A DNA stretch of 22,740 nt from Thermacetogenium sp. UBA5472 (GCA_002426495.1 DIQC01000103.1:26174-48913); one strand, 5' to 3'. Shown: positions 7,172 to 14,000, counted from the stretch's first letter. A program made the numbers and translations. Notes: generated by a model from the letters alone, not told the origin.

Positions 7172-8227
7172 TTAATCCCTAACACCGTAAGGCACCATCG
7201 CCTTTACAGCCACAATAGCCGCCACATTGACAATATCTTCAGCCGAACTGCCACGTGAAAGGTCATTGATCGGCTTATCCAAACCCTGGAGCAGCGGCCC
7301 GTAAGCCTCAGCCTTACCCAGGTACTGTGTAAGTTTGTAGTTAATATTACCACTATCCAGGTCTGGGAAGATAAGACAGTTAGCCTTTGCTGCCACAGGA
7401 CTGCCAGGAGCCTTTTTCTTGCCAACCCGCTCTACAAGAGCAGAGTCCCCCTGTAATTCACCGTCAATAGCCAGATCCGGCCTCTTTTCGTTAGCGATCT
7501 TTGTCGCTTCAATTACCTTATCAATACGCGGATGCTTGGCACTGCCCTTGGTGGAATAAGAAAGCATAGCAGCATATGCAGTTCCAACACCGAAAATATT
7601 TTTTGCGGTTTCACATGTGGTAATAGCAATATCTGCCAATTCGTCTGCAGTCGGGTCAGGGTTTCCACCGGAGTCTGCATAGAGGAAGAATCCTTTTTCA
7701 CCATCAGGAGCCAGATCAGGATATTGACAATCTGGTACAATCATCGCAAAATACGCCGAGACAAGAGAAATCCCCGGAGCTGTTTTTATGATCTGAAAAG
7801 CAGGCCTCAAAACATCTGCTGTGGTGTTAGTAGCTCCTGCCACCATACCATCAGCATCATCAAGCTTAACCATCATTGCTCCAAAATAAAGGAAATTCTC
7901 CAGAATCTTTCTGGCGTCATCGATAGAGGCAACCTTCCCTTTTCTGAGCTCCATAAACTTCTGTGCATATTCATCAAACTTGTCTGACTTCAAGGGATCA
8001 ATAATCACAAGATTATCAATGTTTGCTCCTGCTTCTTTCGCCCCTTGATTTAGCTTGTCCTTGTCCCCTAAAAGGATTATTTTGCCGAGACCAGCCTTTT
8101 CAATCATCTCGGCAGCAACCAGTGTTCGTTCATCTTCTGTCTCGGGCAAAACAATTGTCTTTTTGCCCTGGCGGGCCTTCGCCCAGACACCTTCCATTAT
8201 TTGATTTTTCGGTGCCAAAACAGCCAT
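7172..8227 (-). CDS. pta: Phosphate acetyltransferase
   Basis: Transfers the acetyl group between CoA and phosphate; with AckA it gives the acetyl-CoA/acetate pathway that makes (or uses) ATP. The 351-aa protein is a single PTA_PTB domain without the N-terminal regulatory domain of enterobacterial Pta. Visible motifs are LPETEDERTL, MVAGATNTTADVLRPAFQII, KGSAKHPR, ANCLIFPDLDSGNINYK and NDLSRGSSAEDIV. In the usually conserved DGELQxDAA segment it reads DGELQGDSALVERVG. GGGAGGG lies seven bases before the ATG. It is first of a two-gene operon with ackA; the promoter in the 327-bp upstream region was not identified with confidence. Confidence 0.96.
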   Translation of the reverse strand: MAVLAPKNQIMEGVWAKARQGKKTIVLPETEDERTLVAAEMIEKAGLGKIILLGDKDKLNQGAKEAGANIDNLVIIDPLKSDKFDEYAQKFMELRKGKVASIDDARKILENFLYFGAMMVKLDDADGMVAGATNTTADVLRPAFQIIKTAPGISLVSAYFAMIVPDCQYPDLAPDGEKGFFLYADSGGNPDPTADELADIAITTCETAKNIFGVGTAYAAMLSYSTKGSAKHPRIDKVIEATKIANEKRPDLAIDGELQGDSALVERVGKKKAPGSPVAAKANCLIFPDLDSGNINYKLTQYLGKAEAYGPLLQGLDKPINDLSRGSSAEDIVNVAAIVAVKAMVPYGVRD

Positions 8228-8554
8228 TTACTTTCCCTCCCATAATACTTTTTTATAGTTACCACCGCTACCTCAATAAAGATAACGGGTGCCCCCACAT
8301 AAAAAATCCCCGTCTACAGTTATACTATCCGGCCGGTGTTATGATCGGCCTTTTGTGATTATCTTTATCATTTCTAGCATAATCATTATTTAACCAACAA
8401 TATTATCTGGAAGGAACCATTAGGGTGTGATTTCAGAGGATAGCTAGAAAACCTAATTTTTATTTATAAGGTTATATTTTCTACATTCGTTTTGTATAAT
8501 CCTTCCGGGAGAAACTTTTTTTCTATAATAAAGGGATTATCAAGGGAGCATTTT
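8228..8554. other. Divergent intergenic region between pta and ylbJ
   Basis: No gene is seen in this 327-bp stretch. It must hold the promoters for pta (minus) and ylbJ (plus). Structures visible: GGCCG (8331-8335) pairing with CGGCC (8346-8350) around a ten-base loop, followed on the plus strand by TTTTGTG; and an AT-rich inverted repeat, TAGAAA/AACCT (8445-8454) against AGGTT/TTTCTA (8469-8483), which overlaps the ylbJ promoter candidate. The first lies in the probable pta leader and is not a terminator in that direction. Confidence 0.6.
8472..8500 (+). promoter_or_regulatory. ylbJ: Candidate promoter for ylbJ
   Basis: TATAAT at 8495-8500 is a perfect sigma-A -10, but the -35 region is poor. 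The alternative reading is sigma-E: TTATATT (8472-8478), 14 bases, then TGTATAAT, a partial match to the sigma-E pattern. B. subtilis ylbJ is under sigma-E, which favours the second reading, but neither match is strong. The in-frame TTG at 8492 lies inside the -10, so it cannot be the start codon if this promoter is used. Confidence 0.35.
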
Positions 8555-9775
8555 ATGAAGCGGAGAACCTTTTTCTTTAATAGCTATAGCCATAGAGAGA
8601 TTATCAAACCTGGTTTTTTTACAACCCTCTGCCTTCTTTGTGCCCTGGGAGTAATCTGTTATCCGGCAGCATCCTTCCAGGCAGCGCAGCGGGGACTGCA
8701 AACCTGGTGGGAAATCGTGGTTCCCAGCCTGCTCCCCTTTTTTATTATTGCCGAGCTCCTGATGAATCTGGGATTTGTAGCATTTCTTGGTACCCTTATG
8801 GATCCTGCGATGAGGCCTCTTTTCAATCTACCCGGCTCCAGTGGTTTTATTCTCGCTGTCAGCTATTTATCAGGCTTTCCACTCTGTGCTATTCTCTGCA
8901 ATAAACTGCGCAGGGAGAATCAATGCACAAAAGATGAGGGGGAACGGCTGCTTGCCTTCACCAGCAATGCCAGCCCTTTATTTATGCTGGGAGCAATAAG
9001 TATGGCTATGTATCAAAACCCGGCACTTGGTCCCATAATCGCAGGCATCCACTACCTTTCCAACTTTATCTGTGGCCTTATCCTCAAAGCATTTTCCTCC
9101 TCCCAGCCATTTGCGGCACAGAAATATCATATTATGCTAGAGGCGCTACGAGCGTTTGCCACATCATCACATCTAAGAACAAAGAACTTTGGCCAGCTGC
9201 TGGGCGAAACAGTGCGCAATGCCACTTTAACATTGCTGAGCGTCGGCGGTTTTATTACTTTTTTCTCAGTAATAGTGGGCATCTTTCAGGAAGCAGGCAT
9301 TTTTAACCTGTTACTAAATTTATTTTCTCCTTTGATGGCTCTCTTTAATATCGATGCGGTTCTGCTCCAGGGCATTTTTATCGGATTTTTCGAAATCACC
9401 ATCGGCATTCAGATGCTAAGTCAGAGTTCGTCTAATCTGCTTGCCCAGATCCTGGGTATCGAAGCACTTCTAGCCTGGAATGGCCTAGCCATCCAGGCGC
9501 AAATAGCAGGCATGCTGACAGACAGCGACCTACGGACCAGAAAATACTACCTGGCCAGGCTCTTACAAATACCGATATCCATGCTGATCACTCTCCTGGT
9601 TTTCCTGCTGCCACTGGAAGACATATTTGCTGTGCCAACGGCAGCGGGAACAGCCATCTCCCCACTGGCTTGGGGAGGCGCCGTAGCCCTATTAAGCATC
9701 ATCTTATTCCTGGGTTTTGGATTAGGCCACACCTTGCTCAAGATAGCCCGCAAAAAGATCATCATCATCCGTTAA
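8555..9775 (+). CDS. ylbJ: Sporulation integral membrane protein YlbJ
   Basis: Polytopic membrane protein needed for sporulation in B. subtilis, with nucleoside-recognition (Gate)-type domains; the transported or sensed substrate is unknown. It has 406 aa from ATG 8555, against ~408 in B. subtilis. Several hydrophobic segments are visible, for example CLLCALGVICYPAA, IVVPSLLPFFIIAELLMNLG, SSGFILAVSYLSGFPLCAI, LTLLSVGGFITFFSVIVGIF and ISMLITLLVFLLPL, alternating with charged loops. ATG 8555 is chosen because AAGGGAG lies six bases upstream; an upstream TTG (8492) lies inside a promoter-like -10. It is divergent from pta and meets the coiled-coil gene head-on with only two bases between stop codons. 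In B. subtilis it follows rsmD-coaD, so the neighbourhood is kept but its strand is flipped relative to them. Confidence 0.93.
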   Translation: MKRRTFFFNSYSHREIIKPGFFTTLCLLCALGVICYPAASFQAAQRGLQTWWEIVVPSLLPFFIIAELLMNLGFVAFLGTLMDPAMRPLFNLPGSSGFILAVSYLSGFPLCAILCNKLRRENQCTKDEGERLLAFTSNASPLFMLGAISMAMYQNPALGPIIAGIHYLSNFICGLILKAFSSSQPFAAQKYHIMLEALRAFATSSHLRTKNFGQLLGETVRNATLTLLSVGGFITFFSVIVGIFQEAGIFNLLLNLFSPLMALFNIDAVLLQGIFIGFFEITIGIQMLSQSSSNLLAQILGIEALLAWNGLAIQAQIAGMLTDSDLRTRKYYLARLLQIPISMLITLLVFLLPLEDIFAVPTAAGTAISPLAWGGAVALLSIILFLGFGLGHTLLKIARKKIIIIR

Positions 9776-9777
9776 AA

Positions 9778-10233
9778 CTATTTCATCTCGTTGAGTTCAT
9801 CTCTAGCCTGATTTATAATTGTCAAACTCTGACTGATGTTGCTCTCCAACTTAAGCAAAATCTCATCAGCATACTGGGCTGCACCACTTTTAATCTCTTT
9901 AGCAAGCCGCTTTGACTGAGTAATGATCTCTTCTGCAGATTCTTTGGCCTGTTTAGCCACTTCGCTATCATCAACCCTGCGTCTTGCCTCTTCCTGCACA
10001 TTAGTCAGAATCCGTTCTGACTCATCATGAGCTTCCTGAATGAGGCGTTCCCTCTCCTTGCTTAACCACTTTGCCTGGTGAATCTCTTCAGGAAGGAGAG
10101 TCCTGAGCTTATCGAGATATTCCAATAGGGCCTCTTCGTTTATGAGGACCTTTCCCATGACTCTCTTGCTATTTTGAACCATATCCTCCATTTCATCCAA
10201 AACATTAAAAATATTAAGATCCATTTCCCTCAC
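9778..10233 (-). CDS. Coiled-coil protein of unknown function, downstream of coaD
   Basis: A 151-aa, very charged, mostly helical protein. After a short N-terminal part (DLNIFNVLDEMEDMVQ), residues ~30-150 look like one long coiled coil rich in Glu, Lys, Arg and Ala. Similar proteins next to coaD in Clostridia are often labelled ATPase or ATP synthase B-like because of this coiled coil; there is no nucleotide-binding motif or membrane segment here, so I do not accept that label. It resembles the helical parts of DivIVA-like scaffold proteins only in general character. The GTG start overlaps the coaD stop (GTGA), pointing to translational coupling; ATG 10224 is the alternative start. Its stop is two bases from that of ylbJ on the other strand. 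Confidence 0.8.
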   Translation of the reverse strand: MREMDLNIFNVLDEMEDMVQNSKRVMGKVLINEEALLEYLDKLRTLLPEEIHQAKWLSKERERLIQEAHDESERILTNVQEEARRRVDDSEVAKQAKESAEEIITQSKRLAKEIKSGAAQYADEILLKLESNISQSLTIINQARDELNEMK

Positions 10234-10724
10234 ACCCCAGGTTTATTATTTTTATATTTGGCATACAATTGTTCTGCCACCCCCCTGGAGACAAAACTGC
10301 TGACATCTCCGCCGAGGCTGGCGATTTCTTTGACAATACTAGAACTTAAAAAGGAATACTTGGGTTGAGTCACAAAACAAATGGTTTCCAAGTCAGGGTA
10401 CAGTTTGCGATTTGTCATAGCCATCTGGAACTCATATTCAAAATCGGAAACCGCCCGCAGGCCGCGAATAACAGCTTCAGCTTCCTTTTCTTTGGCGAAA
10501 TCAACCAACAATCCGTAAAAAAAAGTAACCTCCACGTTTTTTATATGCTGACATTCGCCAGTGATCATTTCTACGCGTTCCTCAATGGTAAACAGAGGAT
10601 CCTTTCCACTGTTTACACTGACAGCCACGATCACCTTATTGAAGATTATAGCGGCTCTTGTGATAATATCCAGATGACCATATGTAAACGGATCAAAACT
10701 GCCCGGGTAGACTGCGGTCTCCAT
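10230..10724 (-). CDS. coaD: Phosphopantetheine adenylyltransferase
   Basis: Penultimate step of coenzyme A synthesis: transfers AMP from ATP to 4'-phosphopantetheine, giving dephospho-CoA. The 164-aa protein has the nucleotidyltransferase motif TYGH at residues 14-17 after AVYPGSFDPF, the RGLRAVSDFEYEFQMA segment and the YSFLSSSIVKEIA motif, all diagnostic. GAAAGGGTG lies six bases before the ATG. It lies 34 bp after rsmD, its usual partner, and overlaps the next gene by four bases. Confidence 0.97.
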   Translation of the reverse strand: METAVYPGSFDPFTYGHLDIITRAAIIFNKVIVAVSVNSGKDPLFTIEERVEMITGECQHIKNVEVTFFYGLLVDFAKEKEAEAVIRGLRAVSDFEYEFQMAMTNRKLYPDLETICFVTQPKYSFLSSSIVKEIASLGGDVSSFVSRGVAEQLYAKYKNNKPGV

Positions 10725-10758
10725 TAGCTACACCCTTTCAATAAATTTCTTTCTCCAC

Positions 10759-11301
10759 TCAATTATAAAACATTAAAACACTATCACCATATCTTTCTTG
10801 CCTCAAAGGTTTTTCCCCCGCATTGATTATTTCTTTTTTAGCGCTGCGGGTAATGATCAACCCTCCGGGTAGAAGAAGTTCAAACTCCCAAATCCTCTCT
10901 AAAGAAGGCTCTATAAACCCATGTCTAAAAGGAGGATCGACAAAGATTAAGTTGAACTGGTACCCTCGCTGGTGTAATAACTGAAGACCTTTAAAAACAT
11001 CACATGTATATACTTCAGCTTGCTTATTAAAATGGGTTATTGAAAGGTTTTCTCTGATTAAAGCTGCATTGAGAGGGTCTCTTTCCACGAAAAAAGCCTT
11101 TTCTGCTCCTCTGCTTAATGCTTCGATTCCGATACTGCCGCTGCCGGCAAATAGATCCAAAAATAAACTTCCTGTAACTAAAGGAGAAAGTATATTAAAT
11201 AACGCCTCCTTCACAACATCAGTTGCCGGACGCAGGTGTTTTACTTTTCTGGTTTTCAAGCGCTTTCCTTTAGCAATTCCGCCATTTACCCGCAGTGACA
11301 T
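10759..11301 (-). CDS. rsmD: 16S rRNA (guanine966-N2)-methyltransferase RsmD
   Basis: SAM-dependent methyltransferase that modifies G966 of 16S rRNA in the small subunit. From ATG 11301 it is 180 aa, with the family start LRVNGGIAKGKRLK, the LRPATDVVKEALFNIL motif (23-38), the SAM-binding DLFAGSGSIG (49-58) and the catalytic DPPF (122-125). An in-frame TTG at 11331 would add ten residues, but it lies upstream of the transcript start predicted from the promoter at 11333-11361, so the ATG is preferred. It leads the rsmD-coaD-coiled-coil operon. Confidence 0.95.
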   Translation of the reverse strand: MSLRVNGGIAKGKRLKTRKVKHLRPATDVVKEALFNILSPLVTGSLFLDLFAGSGSIGIEALSRGAEKAFFVERDPLNAALIRENLSITHFNKQAEVYTCDVFKGLQLLHQRGYQFNLIFVDPPFRHGFIEPSLERIWEFELLLPGGLIITRSAKKEIINAGEKPLRQERYGDSVLMFYN

Positions 11302-11332
11302 TTTATCACCCAAATACAAGACATTTATCAAA

Positions 11333-11361
11333 ATTATACCCTGCCTACCCAGCTTTTACAA
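11333..11361 (-). promoter_or_regulatory. Sigma-A promoter for rsmD-coaD
   Basis: On the minus strand TTGTAA (11361-11356), a 17-base spacer and a perfect TATAAT (11338-11333). A start near 11326 leaves ~25 bases to the rsmD ATG at 11301. Confidence 0.7.
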
Positions 11362-11427
11362 ATAAAGTTTCTTATGCAAATAATAAATCGACATAAAATA
11401 TCGTATTTGATGAATAAAAAGTTTATA

Positions 11428-11558
11428 GTGGGTAAAGATAGTATTGGCTAAGGGTCTTCATGGGGAAAGCAATCGCAACAAGAAGTTGCAGCTAAATAGT
11501 ACAAAGATTGTAGTTAGCTTTCCACCATGAGCTCTTCCTCCAGTTTCTCCTCTCCCAC
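11428..11558. other. Structured non-coding region, possible small RNA or miniature element
   Basis: A set of nested complementary arms: GTGGG (11428-11432) with CCCAC (11554-11558), ATTGG with CCAGT, TTCATGG+GGAAAGC (11457-11470) with GCTTTCC (11517-11523), a bulged A, and CCATGAG (11525-11531). Inside are two hairpins: GCAAC-aagaa-GTTGC (11475-11489), and AGCTAA...TTAGCT (11490-11519) with an inner TACAA-aga-TTGTA. Part of the outer arm (GCT) is shared with the last hairpin, so two folds compete. There is no open frame of note: the minus strand has a good ribosome binding site, but only MVES before a stop. No convincing promoter was found on either strand. Confidence 0.5.
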
Positions 11559-11591
11559 GCCATTGAGATCGTTGAAACGTTCTCAATGGCG
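11558..11591. repeat. 34-bp palindrome
   Basis: CGCCATTGAG (11558-11567) and CTCAATGGCG (11582-11591) are perfectly complementary; the loop can add CGT-tgaa-ACG. It abuts the structured region on one side and is three bases from the terminator hairpin on the other. It may act as an RNA hairpin or a dyad binding site; the sequence does not decide. Confidence 0.8.
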
Positions 11592-11594
11592 AGC

Positions 11595-11637
11595 AAAATT
11601 GAGCCGAAAGTAGAAAATACTTTTGGCTCAATTTTTT
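11595..11637 (-). terminator. Terminator of the uracil-DNA glycosylase gene, bidirectional
   Basis: An 18-bp hairpin (11595-11612 with 11618-11635, one G-T pair, 5-base loop). On the minus strand it ends in a short U-run (CAATTTT), just after the glycosylase stop. On the plus strand it ends in TTTTTTCTTT, an even better terminator tail, although no plus-strand gene lies upstream. That makes a plus-strand transcript from the structured region worth considering. Confidence 0.85.
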
Positions 11638-11640
11638 CTT

Positions 11641-12231
11641 TCATGCCTCCGGCCTCTCACCATCCAGCAAGCTTTTGATTTTAAGGAAATCACGCCATAC
11701 CGGCTTTTTTTTATTTTCATCATATAAGAGTGCTGCCGGATGGTAGGTCGGTATGATCTTAATGCCACCCTTTATAATAACATCCCCCCTGACAGCACCT
11801 ATTGTGGCCTCACGCTGGACAAGATATTTTGTTGCCAATGCCCCTAAGCAGACAATCAGGTCTGGTCGGATCAATTCGATCTGACGAGCCAAATACACAA
11901 AACAGAGATCTGCCTCTTCTTCTGTAGGAGTTCTATTCTCCGATGGACGGCACTTGACAACATTGGTAATATATACTTCCTGGCGATGGATATGGCTGGC
12001 TTCCAGGATCTTATCGAGCAATACACCCGCAGGCCCTACAAAGGGGCGCTGCAATCGCTCCTCCTGTGCACCTGGTGCTTCTCCTACCAGCATCAGCTTG
12101 GCCTGAGGATTACCTTCACCAAAGACAACGGGAGAATTACCGCTCCGTAGATGGCAGCGGTGACACTGAAGACAGTATTGGCCTAATTGTTCCAAATTTT
12201 GTAAGCGATCTAAGTGTAACAACCACTCCAT
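11641..12231 (-). CDS. Uracil-DNA glycosylase, family 4 (iron-sulfur)
   Basis: Removes uracil from DNA as the first step of base excision repair. The 196-aa protein has the family 4 motif GEAPGAQEE near residue 50, FVGPAGVLLDKIL, TNVVKCRP and the C-terminal HPAALL motif. Probable 4Fe-4S ligands are Cys20 and Cys23 (Cys26 is a third nearby), with Cys94-x15-Cys110. Start: ATG 12231 has GAGGTG six bases upstream, while the in-frame GTG at 12240 has its only ribosome binding site touching it, so the ATG is preferred. Divergent from gpr; it ends at a strong terminator. Family assignment is firm; a role in spore DNA repair is only suggested by the neighbours. Confidence 0.94.
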   Translation of the reverse strand: MEWLLHLDRLQNLEQLGQYCLQCHRCHLRSGNSPVVFGEGNPQAKLMLVGEAPGAQEERLQRPFVGPAGVLLDKILEASHIHRQEVYITNVVKCRPSENRTPTEEEADLCFVYLARQIELIRPDLIVCLGALATKYLVQREATIGAVRGDVIIKGGIKIIPTYHPAALLYDENKKKPVWRDFLKIKSLLDGERPEA

Positions 12232-12380
12232 AAGCTTCACCTCTAGTCGATATTAGTAAACATTCGACAATTTTATTAAAAAACCATTCTTTTAGTAAAA
12301 TATTTTTCAGAAAGGTATAAATTTAATAAATTGGAGAACCATAAAAAAAGAAATCATCAGGCAATAAAAGGGGAATTAAT

Positions 12381-13334
12381 TTGGATAATTTCAGTATATC
12401 AAATCATCATCTTCATACAGATCTAGCAGTAGAAGCACGTGATATAGTGCGCGGGGCGACCGGAAAAGAGATATCTGGAGTAAGCGAAGAACAGCAAAGT
12501 TTTCCTTATGGTTCTGTTACCATTATTAAGATCTTGGATGAAAATGCCGAAAAGGTTATGGGTAGACCAAAAGGAACATATATCACAATTGAAGCCCCTG
12601 AACTCAAGTTTAAATCACCAGAGGCTCAACAGAGTGTGGCCGGCGTTTTGGCTCAACACCTGAAAAACATATTGAACCTTAATGGACAGGAAACGATCCT
12701 GATTATCGGATTAGGCAACTGGCAGGCAACACCAGATGCTTTAGGGCCTTCAGTTGTGCAAAACACACTGATCACCCGCCATCTTTTTCAATTTATGCCA
12801 GAAGCTGTTGAGAATTATCAGTCAGTATGTGCAATTGCTCCTGGTGTTCTAGGAATAACAGGTATCGAAACCGCAGAGATCATACGGGGCGTTGTGGAAA
12901 AGGTTCAACCCAGCAGAATAATTGCCATTGATGCTCTTGCAGCTGCCAATATATCCCGTCTAGGAACAACTATCCAAATCGGTGATAACGGCATTGCTCC
13001 CGGTTCAGGTGTAAATAACAGAAGAACTGAAATAAATCAGCAAACAATGGGAGTCCCCGTTATTGCTATTGGAGTACCAACAGTTGTAAATGCCGCCTTG
13101 ATCGCTAAACTTGCTTTAGATACTTACTTTGAAAAGTTTTCACAGGGTCAATACCACCCGGTCTACATACAGGAAACCGTTAGAGATGTGATAGAACCCT
13201 TTCAAGGCCAATTAGTTGTAACACCTCGTGAGATCGATGATTTAATTCAAAACGCAGCACAAACAATTAATCGTGGAATTACTATGGCTGTTCATCAGCG
13301 AATACCTGAAGATGAGTTAGAAGCACTTATATAA
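12381..13334 (+). CDS. gpr: Germination protease GPR
   Basis: Aspartic-type endopeptidase that degrades small acid-soluble spore proteins when spores germinate; made as a zymogen in the forespore. The 317-aa protein (shorter than ~370 aa in Bacillus) starts with a short propeptide region leading to HTDLAVEARDIV. Asp119 in GLGNWQATPDALGP and Asp184 in IIAIDALAA match the spacing of the two key aspartates of B. megaterium GPR (127 and 193). MGVPVIAIGVPTVVNA is also typical. Start is TTG 12381 with AAAGGGG upstream. It faces two SASP genes, its natural substrates. No clear sigma-F/G promoter could be fixed in the 149-bp gap with the glycosylase; GTATA near 12315 is a weak -35 candidate. Confidence 0.95.
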   Translation: MDNFSISNHHLHTDLAVEARDIVRGATGKEISGVSEEQQSFPYGSVTIIKILDENAEKVMGRPKGTYITIEAPELKFKSPEAQQSVAGVLAQHLKNILNLNGQETILIIGLGNWQATPDALGPSVVQNTLITRHLFQFMPEAVENYQSVCAIAPGVLGITGIETAEIIRGVVEKVQPSRIIAIDALAAANISRLGTTIQIGDNGIAPGSGVNNRRTEINQQTMGVPVIAIGVPTVVNAALIAKLALDTYFEKFSQGQYHPVYIQETVRDVIEPFQGQLVVTPREIDDLIQNAAQTINRGITMAVHQRIPEDELEALI

Positions 13335-13341
13335 AAATTAA

Positions 13342-13366
13342 CAGGCGGACATTTTCTGCCCGCCTG
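13342..13366 (-). terminator. Terminator of the SASP genes
   Basis: CAGGCGG (13342-13348) pairs with CCGCCTG (13360-13366) around an 11-base loop. On the minus strand it is followed by TTAATTTTTAT, as expected for transcripts coming from the SASP genes. On the plus strand A-runs follow, so it is not a good terminator for gpr, although it begins only eight bases after the gpr stop. Confidence 0.6.
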
Positions 13367-13384
13367 AAAAAATATCCCCTCATG

Positions 13385-13624
13385 TTATTGGAGTGTAGTG
13401 GTCTGGGGTTGTTGCTGAGCAAGGTTCTGTTGATACTGCTGAATCATCCGCCTTGTCATGGCACCCCCAACCGCTCCACAATCTCTGGAAGAAATGTTTC
13501 CCCAATAATCACCTTGAATCTGATTTCCTATACCGACTTCATTGGCCATCTCATATTTGAATTGGTACATGGCCTGATTAGCTTCTGGAACGAGTAGTTT
13601 ATTCCTCTTTTGTCCCTGTCCCAT
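13385..13624 (-). CDS. Alpha/beta-type small acid-soluble spore protein, second copy
   Basis: DNA-binding spore protein that coats the forespore chromosome and protects it from UV, heat and chemicals; cut by GPR on germination. The 79-aa protein has the GPR site region FKYEMANEVGI and the conserved GGAMTRRMI segment. Residues 1-60 are nearly identical to the upstream copy; the Gln-rich tail differs. The usual SR-x-xG-x-VGG block reads SRDCGAVGG with a Cys, which most Bacillus SASPs lack. GGAGG precedes the ATG. It lies 24 bp after the first copy and probably shares its promoter. Confidence 0.94.
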   Translation of the reverse strand: MGQGQKRNKLLVPEANQAMYQFKYEMANEVGIGNQIQGDYWGNISSRDCGAVGGAMTRRMIQQYQQNLAQQQPQTTTLQ

Positions 13625-13648
13625 ATTAGTCTCCTCCTTTTATTATTG

Positions 13649-13906
13649 TTATTGTACTTGGTTTGTAGATTGGATGGTCTGTGCTGGATTACCCTGTTGG
13701 GCAATCTGCTGTTCAACACTTTGAATCATCTGTCTTACCATACCGCCACCTACTGCTCCACAGTCCCTGGATGAAACATTACCCCAGTAATCACCTTGAA
13801 TCTGATTTCCTATACCGACTTCATTTGCCATCTCATATTTGAATTCGTACATAGCCTGATTAGCTTCGGGGACTAGAAGTTTATTTCGTTTTTGGCCTGA
13901 GCCCAT
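13649..13906 (-). CDS. Alpha/beta-type small acid-soluble spore protein, first copy
   Basis: 85-aa paralogue of the gene just downstream; same role in protecting spore DNA. It starts MGSGQKRNKLLVPEANQAM, has the predicted GPR cut between Glu25 and Met26 (KYE/MANE), DYWGNVSSRDCGAVGG (39-54, with Cys49), and GGGMVRQMI. The tail is rich in Gln and Asn. AAAGGAGGG stands before the ATG and a sigma-G-like promoter lies ~30 bases upstream. The pair looks like a recent tandem duplication with diverged 3' ends. Convergent with gpr. Confidence 0.95.
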   Translation of the reverse strand: MGSGQKRNKLLVPEANQAMYEFKYEMANEVGIGNQIQGDYWGNVSSRDCGAVGGGMVRQMIQSVEQQIAQQGNPAQTIQSTNQVQ

Positions 13907-13933
13907 CTTTATCCCTCCTTTCTTCTTTAGTGT

Positions 13934-13963
13934 TAGTATGAACCCCTGAAAAAATTTTTATCC
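13934..13963 (-). promoter_or_regulatory. Sigma-G-type promoter for the SASP pair
   Basis: On the minus strand GGATA (13963-13959), an 18-base spacer and CATACTA (13940-13934) match the forespore sigma-G pattern GnATA / CATnnTA. The position, just upstream of a SASP gene, is what is known for this class. A start would fall near 13927, ~20 bases before the ATG. Confidence 0.72.
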
Positions 13964-13983
13964 TAGAAGTATTTCGCCAACAC

Positions 13984-14000
13984 ACCTGTTTTATACAGGT
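13984..14000 (+). terminator. Terminator-like hairpin on the plus strand
   Basis: ACCTGT-tttat-ACAGGT followed by TTTCTTGTTTCTTTTC. The T-rich tail gives it plus-strand direction, but the only plus gene upstream is gpr, 650 bp away, with the antisense SASP genes in between. It may end gpr read-through, or be chance. Confidence 0.4.

Noticed and set aside
7532..7987. Plus-strand open frame of 151 codons opposite pta
   Set aside because: It is the complement of the well-supported pta gene, has no family motif and has no ribosome binding site.
8023..8358. Plus-strand open frame of 111 codons over the pta start and leader
   Set aside because: Its composition is that of a reversed coding strand, with no start signal; it runs into the pta leader by chance.
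9778..10233. ATP synthase subunit B-like label for the gene after coaD
   Set aside because: No membrane segment, no ATP synthase context and no nucleotide-binding motif; the resemblance is only coiled-coil composition.
11505..11545. Leader peptide MVES with a good ribosome binding site on the minus strand
   Set aside because: Four codons only, with no regulated gene directly downstream and no promoter; probably chance within the structured region.
12300..12380. Sigma-F or sigma-G promoter for gpr
   Set aside because: GTATA is present, but neither a GGnnAnAnT nor a CATnnTA box falls at the right distance; listed only as weak in the gpr entry.
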